Shown here: positions 42,291-55,355 of the stretch, piece after piece
How the letters are laid out: each line of letters starts with the position of its first letter
How positions within the stretch are numbered: the stretch's first letter is position 1
Assembly (NCBI GenBank): GCA_964017235.1
Contig: OZ024935.1
Location: forward strand, 186,001-250,000
DNA from: Sabellastarte sp. h YS-2021
Lineage: Eukaryota; Annelida; Polychaeta; Sabellida; Sabellidae
DNA: 64,000 bases
Direction of reading: 5' to 3'
Position numbers and translations under genes: made by a program
Notes under the pieces: model-generated
Told to the model about the DNA's origin: nothing
The model's input: only the letters and a program-made list of their open reading frames with translations
The model's database searches: none

Positions 42291-43343
42291 AAAAATTTTT
42301 ACAACTCAAATCAAAGGAGAACATGATGTATTAGATATCTAGTGTTGAACCACTCATACCTATGAGCCATTGCAACTGTAAACAGTGCCATAAGGAGGAG
42401 TACCCGAAGACTAAACATGGCTGATGGGATTGTTCAAAAGTAAGAAGCCCTAATCTAAGCTCAACAGTTGAGGACCTCAAGAAATATGTCCCTACACCTC
42501 AATGCAGTCACAATTCTTTGTCCTGTGGGTGACTCAAAGGTACCCTAATACCCTACACCACAGCCTCACCTTAAGCTAAGTGACAACACCAACAACAGGA
42601 GTAATTGCTATAGACTGATTGGAATTAAACAAAAAGAAAACCTGATGTAGGGAATATATTTACCCAAATATTTAATGGAAATAACAACGATAATACCAGG
42701 CCAGATGGGTGATAATACCCGCTTTTTGAGGAAGTAGGTATAACAGTGAACTAGGAGTAAATAAAAATATAAAAACACAATCAAACTAAAGAAACTACAT
42801 ATGAAGCAATATATAAGATAATAATTTCTTTAAAATGTACTGAATGTGTATAGAAACGACCATTTTTGTAGCAAGATTTCCAAAATAGCGTCTCTGTGGT
42901 GCATATTAACATGTGTTGGTGAAAAAAGTGAAAAAAATATAAACAAACAATAAGTGATCTTCAGAAAAATAGAAATCTAGCAGTAAGGGTGGAAGAGACA
43001 TTATTAAAAGGGGTAAAATATAAATTCAAATCAAGTGATATGGTAAAAATAAGACTTTTTTATTTAAGACTTTTGACTGAGAATATTCAGAAAATGGAGA
43101 GGAAAGATATTTACTATCATTGACAGAGAAATAAATCTGGCTGTTCGAATGTATTAGGGTTACCACAATGAGGTAATAAGGTCGTTTTTTATGAACCTGG
43201 GTTACAGCTTGCCTTCCTAGATGAGGATATAGTTCATAAAACCAAAAAATATAATTTTAGAAGAAATAAAATGTCAGCGATTTTGCTGAATGGGAAGGGA
43301 TGACTAAGTAAATTTAATTCGTGGATACCTGAGGTAGATATGG
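42291..43343. other. No recognised feature
   Basis: Probably includes the LINE 5' region near 42300; otherwise unassigned AT-rich sequence. Confidence 0.4.
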
Positions 43344-43483
43344 AGTGCCCACTTGACTAGCTGATGACTTCTTAAAATAAACAAAAAGTGACACAGAGAG
43401 ATTTTATTATGAAGATTTTGTCCTGATAATGTGGGATATTGCTTAACTCTGGAACTTTTAGAAAGAAATCGGAAAGTGGATAT
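43344..43483. repeat. 140-bp inverted repeat, left arm
   Basis: Reverse complement of 44108-44247 with no mismatch noticed. The 624-base loop between the arms contains a TCTAA microsatellite (43615-43635) and a decayed segment (43760-43880) resembling LINE 3' sequence. Confidence 0.88.
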
Positions 43484-44107
43484 TTGTGACAATAGCTTCA
43501 CCAAGGATTCTTTAGTGACTATATTAAGAATGGCGAATATAAGAATTCGTATTTTAAGTGATAGATACTAAGTTGGAAAACTTTAACTCCAACAAAAATC
43601 TATATAAAAGAAAGATCTAATCTAATCTAATCTATTGCTTTGCAGGCGCAATGTCTTCCCCACAAAGCTAACTTAACAAAAATCATTATCATAAGGACAG
43701 TCAAGGGGTATTCAAGGTCAGTAATCCAAAGTTGTGGGTGTGACCAAGAGGGACGGAGGCTAAGTTGGGAAACTGGAATTGAAGAGGTGGGTTTTGAGGT
43801 GTTTCCTGAAGGATGCAATAGAGGGGCTGTTTCTTATTTGGAAGGGGAAGGAGTTTCAAAGAACTGAGACATAGTGACTGAAGGAATTATAAAAGTGTTA
43901 GATTGATTTATGAACTTTACAATCGAAAGTGGGGGTATGGAGGAACTAGAGTTTGGGTGTAATGAAAGATCTCAAAACATCTTCAAAACATTAAAGGGAG
44001 AGATTCAGCTCACCTTATATCTTAAAAAAATCATAGATAAATACCTAAAGTTTTGCAACACAAACATATTGAGGGGCGAATGGATTATAAATAGGATATG
44101 TATTTGG

Positions 44108-44247
44108 ATATCCACTTTCCGATTTCTTTCTAAAAGTTCCAGAGTTAAGCAATATCCCACATTATCAGGACAAAATCTTCATAATAAAATCTCTCTGTGT
44201 CACTTTTTGTTTATTTTAAGAAGTCATCAGCTAGTCAAGTGGGCACT
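44108..44247. repeat. 140-bp inverted repeat, right arm
   Basis: Pairs with 43344-43483. It ends exactly where a LINE RT fragment begins (after GTGGGCACT), suggesting a breakpoint. Confidence 0.88.
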
Positions 44248-44668
44248 GCCAAACAGTTAAATAATTATATCGATAGCGAGGGGCTCTCCAATGTCAACCA
44301 ATCCGCTTACAGGAGACTCCATTCCACAGAAACAGCGCTGTTGAAAATCCAGAATGACATTGCTGCTTCGTTGGACTCTGGTAAGGCTGTTGCACTCACA
44401 CTGCTAGACCTCTCAGCGGCATTCGACACTATCGACCATGACATTCTTTTTAATTCCCTAAGAGATTGGTTTGGGGTTGATGGCACTGTGTTGAGGTGGA
44501 TCAGATCCTATCTCTCAAACCGGAAACAGAAGGTTAAATTAGGAAATAGCTTTTCAGATGTGTTCTCACTTCCGTATGGTGTGCCTCAGGGTTCTGTCCT
44601 GGGCCCCCTCCTTTTTACCCTTTATACAACCCCTCTCAGTAATATTCTTTTCCTACTTTTTATATAAT
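44248..44668 (+). pseudogene. CR1/L2-like LINE RT fragment, truncated at both ends
   Basis: Plus-strand frame reads NQSAYRRLHSTETALLKIQND, then ALTLLDLSAAFDTIDHDIL (RT block with the first catalytic Asp), then LSNRKQKVKLGNSFSD and GVPQGSVLGPLLFTLY. It stops before the YADD-type catalytic box. The frame is clean for ~130 codons, so the fragment is not very old. It is followed by AAATAAACAAATAAATAAATAAATG (about 44716-44740), which may be an unrelated A-rich tail. Confidence 0.8.
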
Positions 44669-44747
44669 TGCTTTTTCTTTTTGTTTCATTGTGGTACATG
44701 TTGAAATGTACGAAATAAACAAATAAATAAATAAATGTGAGTATTCG

Positions 44748-45970
44748 GTGAGGAAAGCATCAAGATAAACTATATCACTAACAGGCCTCCTATCATACAT
44801 GGTAACTCCATTAAAGGAGACTAAGAAAGTGGAAAACCACTTTAAGTCCCTATGGAAGTCGTCATCCAGAGAACATTCTGTTAACCAAACATCTTGCCTT
44901 AATACTGTCAACATTCTAAAGAAATGTTTCAAAAAAATAATGGGCCGGACGGACACACTTACAAATGTAAAGTAACCTAACAAAGATTGGAGCTGATTTT
45001 TTGAACAAGTACTTTTATGCTTCCAATGTTCGCATAATCGAACTATTTCTGATAATTGATCTTGAGGTATAGAAATTGTTCTTTTTATTGTGTCAAACAC
45101 GATACCTAGGCATATAACTTCAGTAGAAGGGGGAATTAAGTTATTTCAGACTAATGTCTAAGCCCAATTGAGGAAGCAACTGTAATAGAAATTGATAAGC
45201 ATGCCCAATTTTTGAAGGTAAATCACAATACAAAAAAAAATCATCTATATAATTTGACATGTTTGGATAACTATGACATGTCATAATGTACCTAATAGTG
45301 TCGCTGATCTTAGAAAAGAAAAAAGAACCAAAACAAAATCCAAATGGGAGGCTCAAATCAATGAAAAATTTACCTTTAAACTTGAGTCCCAAGAGATCAA
45401 TATCACCCGGATCTATCTGGATATGCCTAAAGGCTCTGATGATATCCACTTTAAAAATTTTGGCAGCAGGGCCTAGTTAATTTAATTGGTCAACAATATG
45501 ATCTACTGAAGGATAGTGCATTTCAAACTGAGTACCCAAGTAAGAATCCCCTGTAACCCCATCATTTATTGATAAACCTTTTGGCCAGCTTAAGTCAATA
45601 ATGGTCCTTCTCTAACTGAACCATTCTTTTCCCTGGTCATAAAAGGGGATACGTGTAAAGAAAAAGGAGGTAAATCCAATGGGCCCAAAATGTCATTATA
45701 ATGTAATTCCTCCAACAAGTAATATTCTACATGTGAGGGATATTTAACAGCTGATGTGTGATTATTATCCGAACTACTGAGGGAACAAGACCTATCAAAA
45801 TCAAGAGGAAAACCGAATTCAATAAGGTTTAGCAGCTGTTGATCAAAATAATTGTGTAAATAAAAATGCCAAGCTGCAATGTTCAATTGAGTCTCAACTG
45901 GAATTCTGAGACCCCAAAAATTTGGGACATCACTTCGCCTAATAAGCTTATGTGACTTGCAACACATCTG
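44748..45970 (-). pseudogene. Tyrosine-recombinase-type retroelement RT, decayed
   Basis: In minus-strand order: WGLRIPVETQLNIAAWHFYL, FGFPLDFD, HVSPFMTREKNGS, DLSWPKGLSIND (between the longer frames), DIIRAFRHIQIDPGDIDLLG, LPFGFCFGSFFFSKI, SNYIDDFFLYCDL (catalytic YIDD), LQSLLGYFTFVSVSVRPIIF, DLKWFSTFLVSFNG and VYLDA. The series resembles the DIRS/Ngaro-order RT-RNase H type found widely in invertebrates. It is clearly distinct from elements A and B (YLDD). It ends abruptly at the RNase H start. Frame changes and a stop separate the pieces. The order-level call is from memory of motif layout. Confidence 0.6.
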
Positions 45971-48192
45971 AAGAGTGTGATTTTACAGAGTAAAGCTATA
46001 AAAAGAGCATATAGGAGAAAAAGTAATCAAACAGGGGGAAAGGACAGTAGGAGTAAGATATGGAAGAAGGAAAATCTAGCTACACTTTCAACACCCCCAT
46101 GGAAAAACCTATTCAAAGAGAAAATTAGCTAAAATCGAAGAGCTTCAACAACTGACAATGGGGTAGTTTGATTTAACATTCCTGGTATCTCAGTAAATTA
46201 TCTTAATTTGGCTAAAACAAGGTTACATGTAAAATATATTATCACAGATGACAAGAGATGGGCAGATGGCACAGCTATTGCTAAATGTCATCAGGTACCA
46301 GAGGTTGCTATATCTCCTTAAACCCTGATATGATGCTAACACGTGACAAGGCCTTGAGAGGAAGTCCTGCCAAGTACCCCTTCTGGAGGAGTACTGCAAG
46401 TGGATATCACACATTCATGACTGATGGCATTTTCATGAACAAGTTTTCAGTAAGATTATTAAAGGATTGGTTTCCAATCCTACCTACACAGAAAAATACA
46501 ACAAAAACCCCTTTAATTTTCAAAATATGGACTTATGTTACATGAAATTGAGTGTGGATGGTTAACCAGTGTCAAAAAGACCTTTCAAACTATACTAAAA
46601 TATTATGTATAAATATTCTTCTTCCAACTGACAACAATCAGAAAATGGTCTCGTCATCCAATATTTGGATTATCCATGAGGTTATGCATTGTATCAGTTC
46701 CACTTTCAGAGTTGCTCTATCACTAAAGGTGATAACTAAGGCAGAAAGTTGCCGTATAAGATAATATGAGATTAAATTCCTGAGATGTAAGGATCAATCA
46801 GGCTAAAATGATGACTGTTGGATAATTGAGAGCAAGGGTGCTGCTAAATATGTGTGGATGAATAAAAAAGTAAATCAGAAGTAGATTCCATGGGGTATTT
46901 CCTCTTGATTTGATTCCCCACCATCTGCCAAATCAGTGAATAATTATTGTAAAAGTAGATTACTCCAACTGTGAAGGAAATCATTGGGTGATAATGCATC
47001 ACTTTAGCAGCAAGATTATGGCACACTTTGATTCAGTAGAATGAAATCCCAAAACAGAAAATTTCATTCAGTAATACATTGTCATGTAAATACAATAAGA
47101 AGAGATCATAAGATTACAAAATTTGTGGATTCTTGTTTGTATTACAGTTATTATAGTCGTAGAGGCAGGAGCATGTAGAGAATTTTATCAGATTTCTAAT
47201 CAGATTTAGAAAAGAATGAAGAAATGGTTATAAAATTGTATCTTAAAAACATTTGTAAAATATCAAAATGTGAATGAGTTTCCATAGAATAAGTCTGTTG
47301 ATAAATGAATATGTAAAATAACAATGTCCTCTCACTCTTAAAAAAAGTTTGATATATCAAAAGTTACAGGATTTTGGTGAAGACTTCACTCGGGTGCTTA
47401 CCTTTGGGTTCAAAAGTTCATTTTAATTCGGTTTATAATGGGGATTTCTATGAGGAATTATTTTGTCTTGTAACTTTTAACTAGAGAGTCATTGTTGTGA
47501 GGTGTAGCTCCTCAGGTTCAAAATTTTTGAAGTAAGCAAGAAATTGAGAAAAATATGTCGGTGGGTGCTGATAAATTTGCAACAACCTGTAGCCTTATCT
47601 TGTATTCCCTAATTGTTGGGTTCTGTATAAACCAAGCATAATTGATGCATATTACATTATTATTTTGTCTTTTGTCATTACATTAAAGTGAGTTAAATTT
47701 ATTAGGTTCATTGTAGTACAGTGCAGTTACTGCCTTATCACACAAATATGCCTACAGAAAAGGAACATCAAAGACTATGTGCATGTTTATGCTCCACACA
47801 AGAAAAATGATATTTCCTGCCCATAAATTTCTGTGGTCTGTTTTCAACACATCTCTATGTAAGTGATAGTTTGTAAGTATTTAAAATGTGCACATGATAA
47901 ATGGTCAGTTTTATGGGAAATTGTTATCAGGATTTAGGTCAAAGAGCGTGGGTTTATGTGGTTAGTTTTTCTTTAATTTTGTAGGTTGTTCACTTGTTAA
48001 ATTAAGCTGCATTGTGTGTTTTTGCACAGAAAAATATAATTGTTCAAAGTGACAACTTCAAATTCAATGTAAAAAGGGACAAACTTGATATTGGGGATTA
48101 TTCACAGATTTCTGTAAGTATAAATTAATCTAATGAATTTAATAACTTTCTAATAAATTTTAATTGTTTAATCTTCTTGATAGTATTCAGTT
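45971..48192. other. No recognised feature
   Basis: AT-rich sequence with short open frames and no repeat or protein similarity I can name. Confidence 0.5.
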
Positions 48193-48229
48193 ACTTGTGT
48201 ATTACTTTTTTTTTTATTCATTTTTTTTT

Positions 48230-48531
48230 GTATAGGTGTGTTACAAAGTATTTCTCGATTACGAAATTATATAACAACAACATACTTCAGTACTAATACA
48301 ACTACATCTTTACAGCAAGACAGATACATTCATTTTTTGTACAGATGTGTTACAAGGAAGATTTTTAATTCTCAGTAACAAAATAAGATAAATTATTTTA
48401 GTACAAATACAACTACATCATCTACAGCAAAAGATTTAAAAAATATATATATACATAGTTTTAATCTGACTCACTGCACTGACTGAACATTTACCACCCC
48501 CAACACATCAATTTCTTAAGAACAAGTACAT
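48230..48531 (-). repeat. LINE 3' untranslated region with duplicated segment
   Basis: Two imperfect ~117-bp copies: TGTATAGGTGTGTTACAAAG near 48229 and TGTACAGATGTGTTACAAGG near 48338. Each runs to ACAACTACATC and CTACAGCAA-type sequence. Confidence 0.75.
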
Positions 48532-51500
48532 TTACAATTTTTCTACTAGAATACCAAATTTATCATTAAAAACCTTGTCCTGACCTTGACTGATATAAGA
48601 AAACTTGTCAATAGATAAAAAATTTTTCAACATTATTTGAAAGTAATCCCATGAAAGACTTTTATTATTTAATTTACATTTATGTATAAAATATTTTCCA
48701 TACAGTAATATCAAATTTATTGCATAGAAATACATTTTGTCTGGGTTTTGGCAGCCTAAAAGAATATCCAAAGTTGCAAAGTTAACTGCAACTGGAAACA
48801 TGTTATTCACCCATATTTCAATTTTGTCCCAGAATTTTTTAACTGTATCACAGTAGTAGGAATAATGTTCCACATTGTCTGTCATATTACACTCTATACA
48901 TGCTGAAGAATCTTTAACACCCCACAAGAATAATTTATAATTGCATTTGAAAACCCTATGCAGTATTTTGTATTGTAAACTTATTAAATTTGTATTCTTG
49001 ACAATTTTGGTTGGAAGCAAATAAATATTTTTCCAGTTAAGCTGTTCCAAAAAGGGGTAATACTCAATCCATTTATTCTGGCTAGTTGGAATTCGATATA
49101 ATTTTTTGACAAGCTGGCAATACACCTGTTGACTTGTTACTTTTTGTACATTCTTTAAACATAAGTTTTGAATTTTATTGTCTTTTTCTGTAAACCCTGA
49201 TATAATTTTTGGAGTTTTTGTTAAGACTGATTTTATGGAACTAACAATTTGGTAGTATTTTAAATATGGAATTCTTATCCTGAATTTATTTTGGATTTCT
49301 GTTCTAGAAATAAAAATTCCATCACTGTTCATAATGTCACAAACTAACTCTATACCTGCTTGTTTCTAATCAAGATATTCATTACATATATGTGACTCTC
49401 CAATTTGAAAAGTGTCATTATTGAATAATGGTTCCTGAAGTATTTCTTTGAGGCTCAACGGTCTGACTGAGATAAAATCAAACCAAACCTGCAATAAATC
49501 TCTATAAAAATTACTTTTGGGGTAAGATTCTACAGTAGAAAAATACAATTTATTAAATAACAGTTCCTTTTTTATACCCATCATGTAGTATGATAAGGTT
49601 TTCCATTTTGCATTTATGCTATTTGTCAGTCTTTTTATCCACATAATCTTTGTCATTTTAAAAACATCAAACACTGATCTATTGATCAAACCACCCAGAT
49701 CTATTGGTTGAATCAAAGTATCTTTAGCTATTAATGGATGTCCTTTATTCCAAAGAAAATCAAGCATCAGTTTATCAATATCATCAACAACATTTTTATC
49801 AATATGCAAAATTGAAGCTAATATATTAATATGTGGCATAACCAAAGATTTAAGGATAGTTATTTTTCCCCTTAAAGTTAATGTTCTAGCCTGCCAAGTA
49901 TTTAATATACCTTTAATTATTTTAATTTTTTCCTTTATATTTAAACGTTTGGTTTCCTCAGAGTCAAGTGAGAAGTGGGCTCCCAAAGTTTTGAAGGTAT
50001 TCTGGGTCCAACTAATACCAAGTTGTTCATCTTCATATAGGTTACCATCATTTTGTACAGTAATACCTATTGTTTTTGATTTGTTAAGCTTTAGTCCAGC
50101 ATATCTATAGAATTCTTCAAAAATCTGAATTGCTTCATGTACAGAGGAATTGTCTCTCAAAAATAATGTCATGTCATCAGCAAGTTGACATAGCTTAATA
50201 CATATATTGTTCACTACAATTCCTTTAATGTTGACCAAGCTACGCAAAATTGTTGCAACAATTTCGGCTGGTAGCAGAAATAGAAGTGCACTAAGGGGAC
50301 AGCCCTGTCTGATCCCTCTGGATATTTTAAAGAATTCTGATTGGTGACCATTATTGGTGATACAGCTCTCAATATCATAATAAAGAGTCGATATCCATTT
50401 TTGAAAAATTTCACCAAAACCAAATATTTTTAAACAGGCATGTAGAAAATTCCAGTTTATTTTATCAAAGGCCTTTTCAAAATCAGCCAGTAATATAATA
50501 CATGGGTTTTTACTTAACTTACAGAAGTCAATCATATCGGCAATGAGCCGAATATTCTCACCATAAAAGCGACTTTCCATGTAACCATTTTAGTCTGGAT
50601 TTATAATCTCTCTCAATCCTAACTTAAGCCTTTTTGCCAAAACTTTGGCTAAAATCTTATAGTCTGTATTCAAGACTGAAAGGGGTCGCCAAGATTCTAG
50701 CTTTGTCAGGTCTTTTCCTTTTTTCGGTATAAGACATAACACACCTTGTTTCTGAGATTTTGTTAAGAAACCATTGTTAAATGCATCATGAAAGCTGTTC
50801 AAAAGAAGATCAGAAATGTCATTCCAAAATATTTTATAGAATTCTCCTGGTTAACCATCAGGACCCGGTGATTTGTTATTTTGTAATTCTTGGACAGCTT
50901 TTTCTACCTCAGTCATTGTGATGACTCCATCACAGACCTCCTTTGTACTATTTCACAATTTTGGAATATTTACATTGTCCAAGTAATTGTTGCATTCACC
51001 CTCTGTCATATTAAAATCCGTTTCAGAACATGAAAAGAGTTTACTATAAAAAACTTTCTGGGCTTCTAAAATTTGTGTCGGATTAGAGATGCGTTGACCA
51101 TCTATGTTTAGAGCACTAATTTGCAACTTTTTTTGTCTTACTTTTTCCAAATTGAGGAAATATTTAGAAGGTTTTTCATACTCATTAATAAACTTACATC
51201 TCGAGCGAATTAAGGTCCCTTTTGCCTCTTGGTCATAATATTGCTCTATTTTAGATTTTACATTATCGTACTCTTCAATTTCAAGTGGGGAAGGGGACGT
51301 AGTTATTCTTTCCTCAAGATGTACCAACCTCTCTGACAATGTGTTCATATAATCACGTTGTTTTTTTGTTTTTTTTATGGAGAAGGATATAGATTCTGTC
51401 CTTATTCGGCATTTGATATAATCCCAGGCCATATGTTTAGCACCAAGATTTGGTATATCTAATCTTCCCTCTTGAATTGTAGATTTAATAAGTTTAATAT

Positions 51501-52292
51501 AGTTATCATCTTGAAGCAAACTTATATTTAATTTCCAGAGACCCCTGCCACGTTTTGGTTGATTTTCTAATAAAATAGTTAACTTCAGAAGACTATGGTC
51601 TGATTTCAGGCCAGGCAGAATATCTGCTGTTTCAATTACATACTCCAAATGACTAGTAACAAGAAAATAGTCTATTCTTGAATGAACAAGTCCATAGCAG
51701 GTGTTTTCACGACGAGTGAATTTCTTAACACCAGGATTTTTAAGGTTCCAAATATCTACAAGGTCATAGGTTTCAATTAACTGTATCAGGTAACTTCTGT
51801 AAGAGTGACTTTGATTGTTTTGAACTGCTTCAAGATTTTCCAAATCAAAATTTAGATCACCACCGATGATAATATTGTGGCCAAAGTATTTTTCCATAGT
51901 ATTACATAGAAGATGGCCAAAGTTAGCTTGCTCAGTTGCCTTATCAATTGTTGGTGCATAGGCATTTATTAAAACATATTTTCTTTCATTTAATGTGCAG
52001 TCTAAAAGAAGATACCTACTGTATTGATCATGTGAGATCGAGTGTATTTTTAGGTCAGTATCTGGTGCAATTAAAACTGCAAACCCACGACTATTTGTTT
52101 CGCCATGGGAGAAAAATATTTTGCCCCCCCACTGCTCTTGCCAGACAATCTCTGATTCTGGGGAAGAATAGCTTTCTTGAAGGAAAAAAATATCACCTCT
52201 TTTAGAATTTAACCACTCAAAATAGCAATTCTCTTAATCTTATTGCCTAGACCTCTAGCATTAAAACTAAAAATATTGGTTGTATCTACCAT
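48532..52292 (-). pseudogene. L1/Tx1-like ORF2 (endonuclease-RT), nonsense-riddled
   Basis: About 1250 codons. Endonuclease: NARGLGNKIK, FFLQESYSSP (catalytic Glu), NAYAPTID, IGGDLNFDL, SRIDYFLVTSHL, LKSDHSLLKL. RT: LIPKKGKDLTKLESWRPLSVLN, LLADFEKAFDKINW, GIRQGCPLSALLF, KLCQLADDMTLFL (catalytic ADD), then LGAHFSLD. The C-terminus has a Cys/His knuckle, CIECNMTDNVEHYSYYC. From 52200 down to 48532 everything is in one frame, broken only by TGA at 50953-50955, TAA at 50851-50853, TAA at 50590-50592 and TAG at 49366-49368. One single-base frame change lies near 52212-52224. Start ATG at 52290-52292 chosen because endonuclease homology begins at once. Inactive as read. Confidence 0.9.
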
Positions 52293-52596
52293 AATTCTAG
52301 TATCAAATAACATAATATGCAATATGGGGTGATAAATGTTAGTCCATATATACCCAAATAACAGAACATGTCTGTAGCTTCTTTACCAAGTAGTTGCAAA
52401 ATAAAGATTTCATTACTCTTGTAACACAGAAGAAAAAAAAAATAAAAAAATAACAATAGAGAAGAAAACAAGAAATAATTGTAATACCCATTACTGAATT
52501 AGGAAAAAAAAGAATTAGACCCAAAGAGATAAAAGGAGGCAAAAAAGGGGAAAAAATGAATACACTTAGGCCTACACTTAGACTTGTGTATTACTT

Positions 52597-54502
52597 ATGA
52601 ATTTAGTGTAAATGTTGCACTGCTACTGTGTCAAAGATAGAATGTAATATTCTAAATGACCAAATTGTTGAAATATATACAGCACATTTGTAATTGTATT
52701 ACTTTAGTAGCCTGTCTTGAGGCCCGAACTTTATCATGTATTCAATATGTATATATATATATATAATTTGTTTGTAGGAGTACTAATATAGAACTGTCAG
52801 AGAAGTTTTTTATTGACAGTATGCCACTTTAATACATTTTTGAGTGCATTAAAGAAACTTTGGTGTTATACATAGCTGCTGTATTGATTAATATACATTC
52901 AAAGTGACATTTTATCTCAGTTAAGGCTTTGTTTGTTGTATATTTTTGTTTATGGTCCTTGTAAATGCAACAGATATGACAATTATGGGTTAATAAATAA
53001 TGATAGCCATTTTAAGTAACTAAATAAAGTCAATTAACAAAAGGACATTCAGTATTTACAAAAAAAATTAATTTCAAGTTTGTATAATTCATAGTTCAAC
53101 GTTTGTTTGAATGTTTAAATGAAATAATTTGAGCAATATAGTGTCATTGTTTAATTGTGTACATTTTATGTATTTGCAGTTAAACCGCATCAATAAATGT
53201 GTGTGTGAAGCAATTGTTTATATCCCCCCGGTATCAACACTAATTTTTGACAATTTTTTAAGTAATTCACTCATAATGTTTATTACCAGATAAAGTTTTA
53301 TGTGAAGGGCCTGAAATCAGTTTTGAATGCTCCAACAGGCTTCATCTTCTCTGGTGAAATTTGGTTGTTGGTACAAATAGTTTTATCCATCAGTATCTGC
53401 AGTCTGCCTCAAAACTCCTGAGATTGACTAAACTTTTTAAGATACAAAATTGAACAATCTCCTATTAAACCAATTCATCTCTAAAATATCCTTCCTAAAT
53501 GGGCTAAAAGCAGTCATTTTCAAGAATCACAGCTAAAAGTGGAGGAAAATCGAAAGCACTGTGGAAGAGTTTCAAAAGGATCTTGCATAAGTCCTTCGAT
53601 GTCATTCTACCTGATCACATAATCTTGTTGACCTGGCAATGTGTTCCGATACATTTTCAGTGAAAAAATTAACAAAATCAGGTCTGGCTTGCAATCATCA
53701 CTGCGGCCCCTGTGTCTGATTTCAGTTTTATATCAAAATGACTTCATTACCCGTTCCCACAAAGGTCTATTATGCCAGCAGAGGTAGTAAAAATATAGGT
53801 GTCACTTTTGACAGGCACGCATGAGATTATATTATTCAGTTTTAGGACTGGATTGGTAATGAAGGAGCTGTCTAAACTACTAAAATATTCAGGTCGGATC
53901 CTGTTGTGGAAAAAAAGTGCATATTCATACTGTTTGGCTAGGAGATAAAACATTTGTTCAGATGACTTATAGGTGATATGATTGTCACTCATAGACAATA
54001 ATATACATTCAATAATATACATTAGAGACAGGATCCTGAAAAGGCTCAACAACTAAGGTATTATTGTAAAATACCAGACTCACCAGTAGTTATCTGTAGT
54101 GATGCTGTTGGATTTCTTGTAGGTGTTTTTCCTTTGAATGTGCACAGATAACTGAATGGGCTTGGTTCATTTCCTGTTCTTTACTTCCAGTGGGGAGATG
54201 CTAAAACTCAAACGGTAGGCGAACGGACTTCCATTCGAAACTACCCAGCAGCTTCACTTCAGTATCATAATATCAAGGGCTGTGTGTAAGTTTTCATGGT
54301 TTTGTACAGATTCAATCCGTTTTACATCTCTCTCTTGTAATAAAGTAATTGAACACTACTTTGCTTTGGGAATAGGTGGGCAAATTAACCTCTTTTATTC
54401 TGAATCCTACATTAATTGAGTAATTACTTTTAGCAATGTCGAGAGTTTGTGTAATTTTTTCATTGACATTGGTTTATTTTTTGTAGACTCTTTTACAAGA
54501 CC
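52597..54502. other. No recognised gene
   Basis: AT-rich. A 101-codon minus frame (53747-54052) has no similarity I recognise. An AT microsatellite is at 52750-52766. Confidence 0.5.
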
Positions 54503-54947
54503 AGGGGCCAGATTTACAAAGATTCTTAAAATGATGCTTAAAACTCAGACACCAAATCTCAGTTTTTGTCTTACTTGAAATCATAGTGATTTTTTATTTT
54601 CCAAAATAATATCATATGAGAATAAACTCAGTTTATGTACAAGTGAAGCATGCGGTGATATCGGCGAAATCGGCGATATTACGTTTTCACCATTTTGTTA
54701 TGAAATGGTTTTAAATTGATGTATTATGATTGTAACTTGTATTTATTTACCTTTTTGGTGTCATATACTGTTATCCTTGTTGTATATGATTGCTGTAAGT
54801 GGTTTGTATTGTATCCTCATGTCAATGTGCAGAGAGGAAGTTGTCACTTCAAAGTTTGGGAGAATACTAAATTTTAGACCAATAGGATTCCTTGTTTCAA
54901 TTTTACAGGTGCAGACTTTGAGTTATTCTCCCATGTCTGGGATTCTC

Positions 54948-54958
54948 TATAAAAGCAG
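54948..54958 (+). promoter_or_regulatory. TATA-like box in the solo LTR
   Basis: TATAAAAGCAGG-type sequence about 300 bases into the LTR and ~60 bases before the first CAGGGTAAAACCTG repeat. Promoter role inferred. Confidence 0.45.
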
Positions 54959-55013
54959 GGTGAATTGTGTCATTCTTTGCTGAATTGGTATAGGTAGCAG
55001 GAGACAGACATGT

Positions 55014-55355
55014 CAGGGTAAAACCTGGTATTTTCTTCTGTTGTTAGATTTTAGGAATGTCAGGGTAAAACCTGCATGGTACTATTTTTATAGGTTGCAG
55101 GGAAAGTTGCAAGATGACTTTGGTAACATTTTAAAGCAGGCAGGGAAAGGAGAATGTTCTGTACATAATTTCTGTTTGATTTCAGGGTAAAACCTGTTTG
55201 GAAATTTACTTTAAAAGTATCATGATATTTTAACTGTTTATTTCAGGGGAAGTTGGGGTTTTATTTAATACTTTGCTGCTTGTTGTATTTAACTATGTTT
55301 GAATGAATTAATGATGAAGTAGTTTGTATTATTTCTAGTGGCAGGGTAAAACCTG
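55014..55355 (+). repeat. Dispersed 14-mer CAGGGTAAAACCTG in the LTR
   Basis: Exact copies at 55014, 55061, 55183 and 55342, and a variant CATGGGGTAAAACCCATG near 55474. Each has complementary ends (CAGG/CCTG; in the variant CATGGG/CCCATG), so stem pairing is preserved while the sequence changes. Confidence 0.8.

Larger units (their letters stand above)
48193..52596 (-). mobile_element. L1/Tx1-like LINE insertion with 15-bp target duplication
   Basis: The inserted element spans 48208-52581 (about 4.4 kb). It is flanked by identical 15-mers ACTTGTGTATTACTT at 48193-48207 and 52582-52596. Next to the left copy lies a T-rich tract (48207-48229), the poly(A) tail of the minus-strand element. Together these are hallmarks of target-primed reverse transcription. 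It contains one ORF2-like frame and a ~290-base 5' region with no ORF1 visible, so it is either 5'-truncated or from a lineage whose ORF1 is missing. Confidence 0.92.

Noticed and set aside
53747-54052. 101-codon minus frame
   Set aside because: Protein-like length but no recognisable motif, no neighbours of the same kind and AT-rich background; not supported as a gene.
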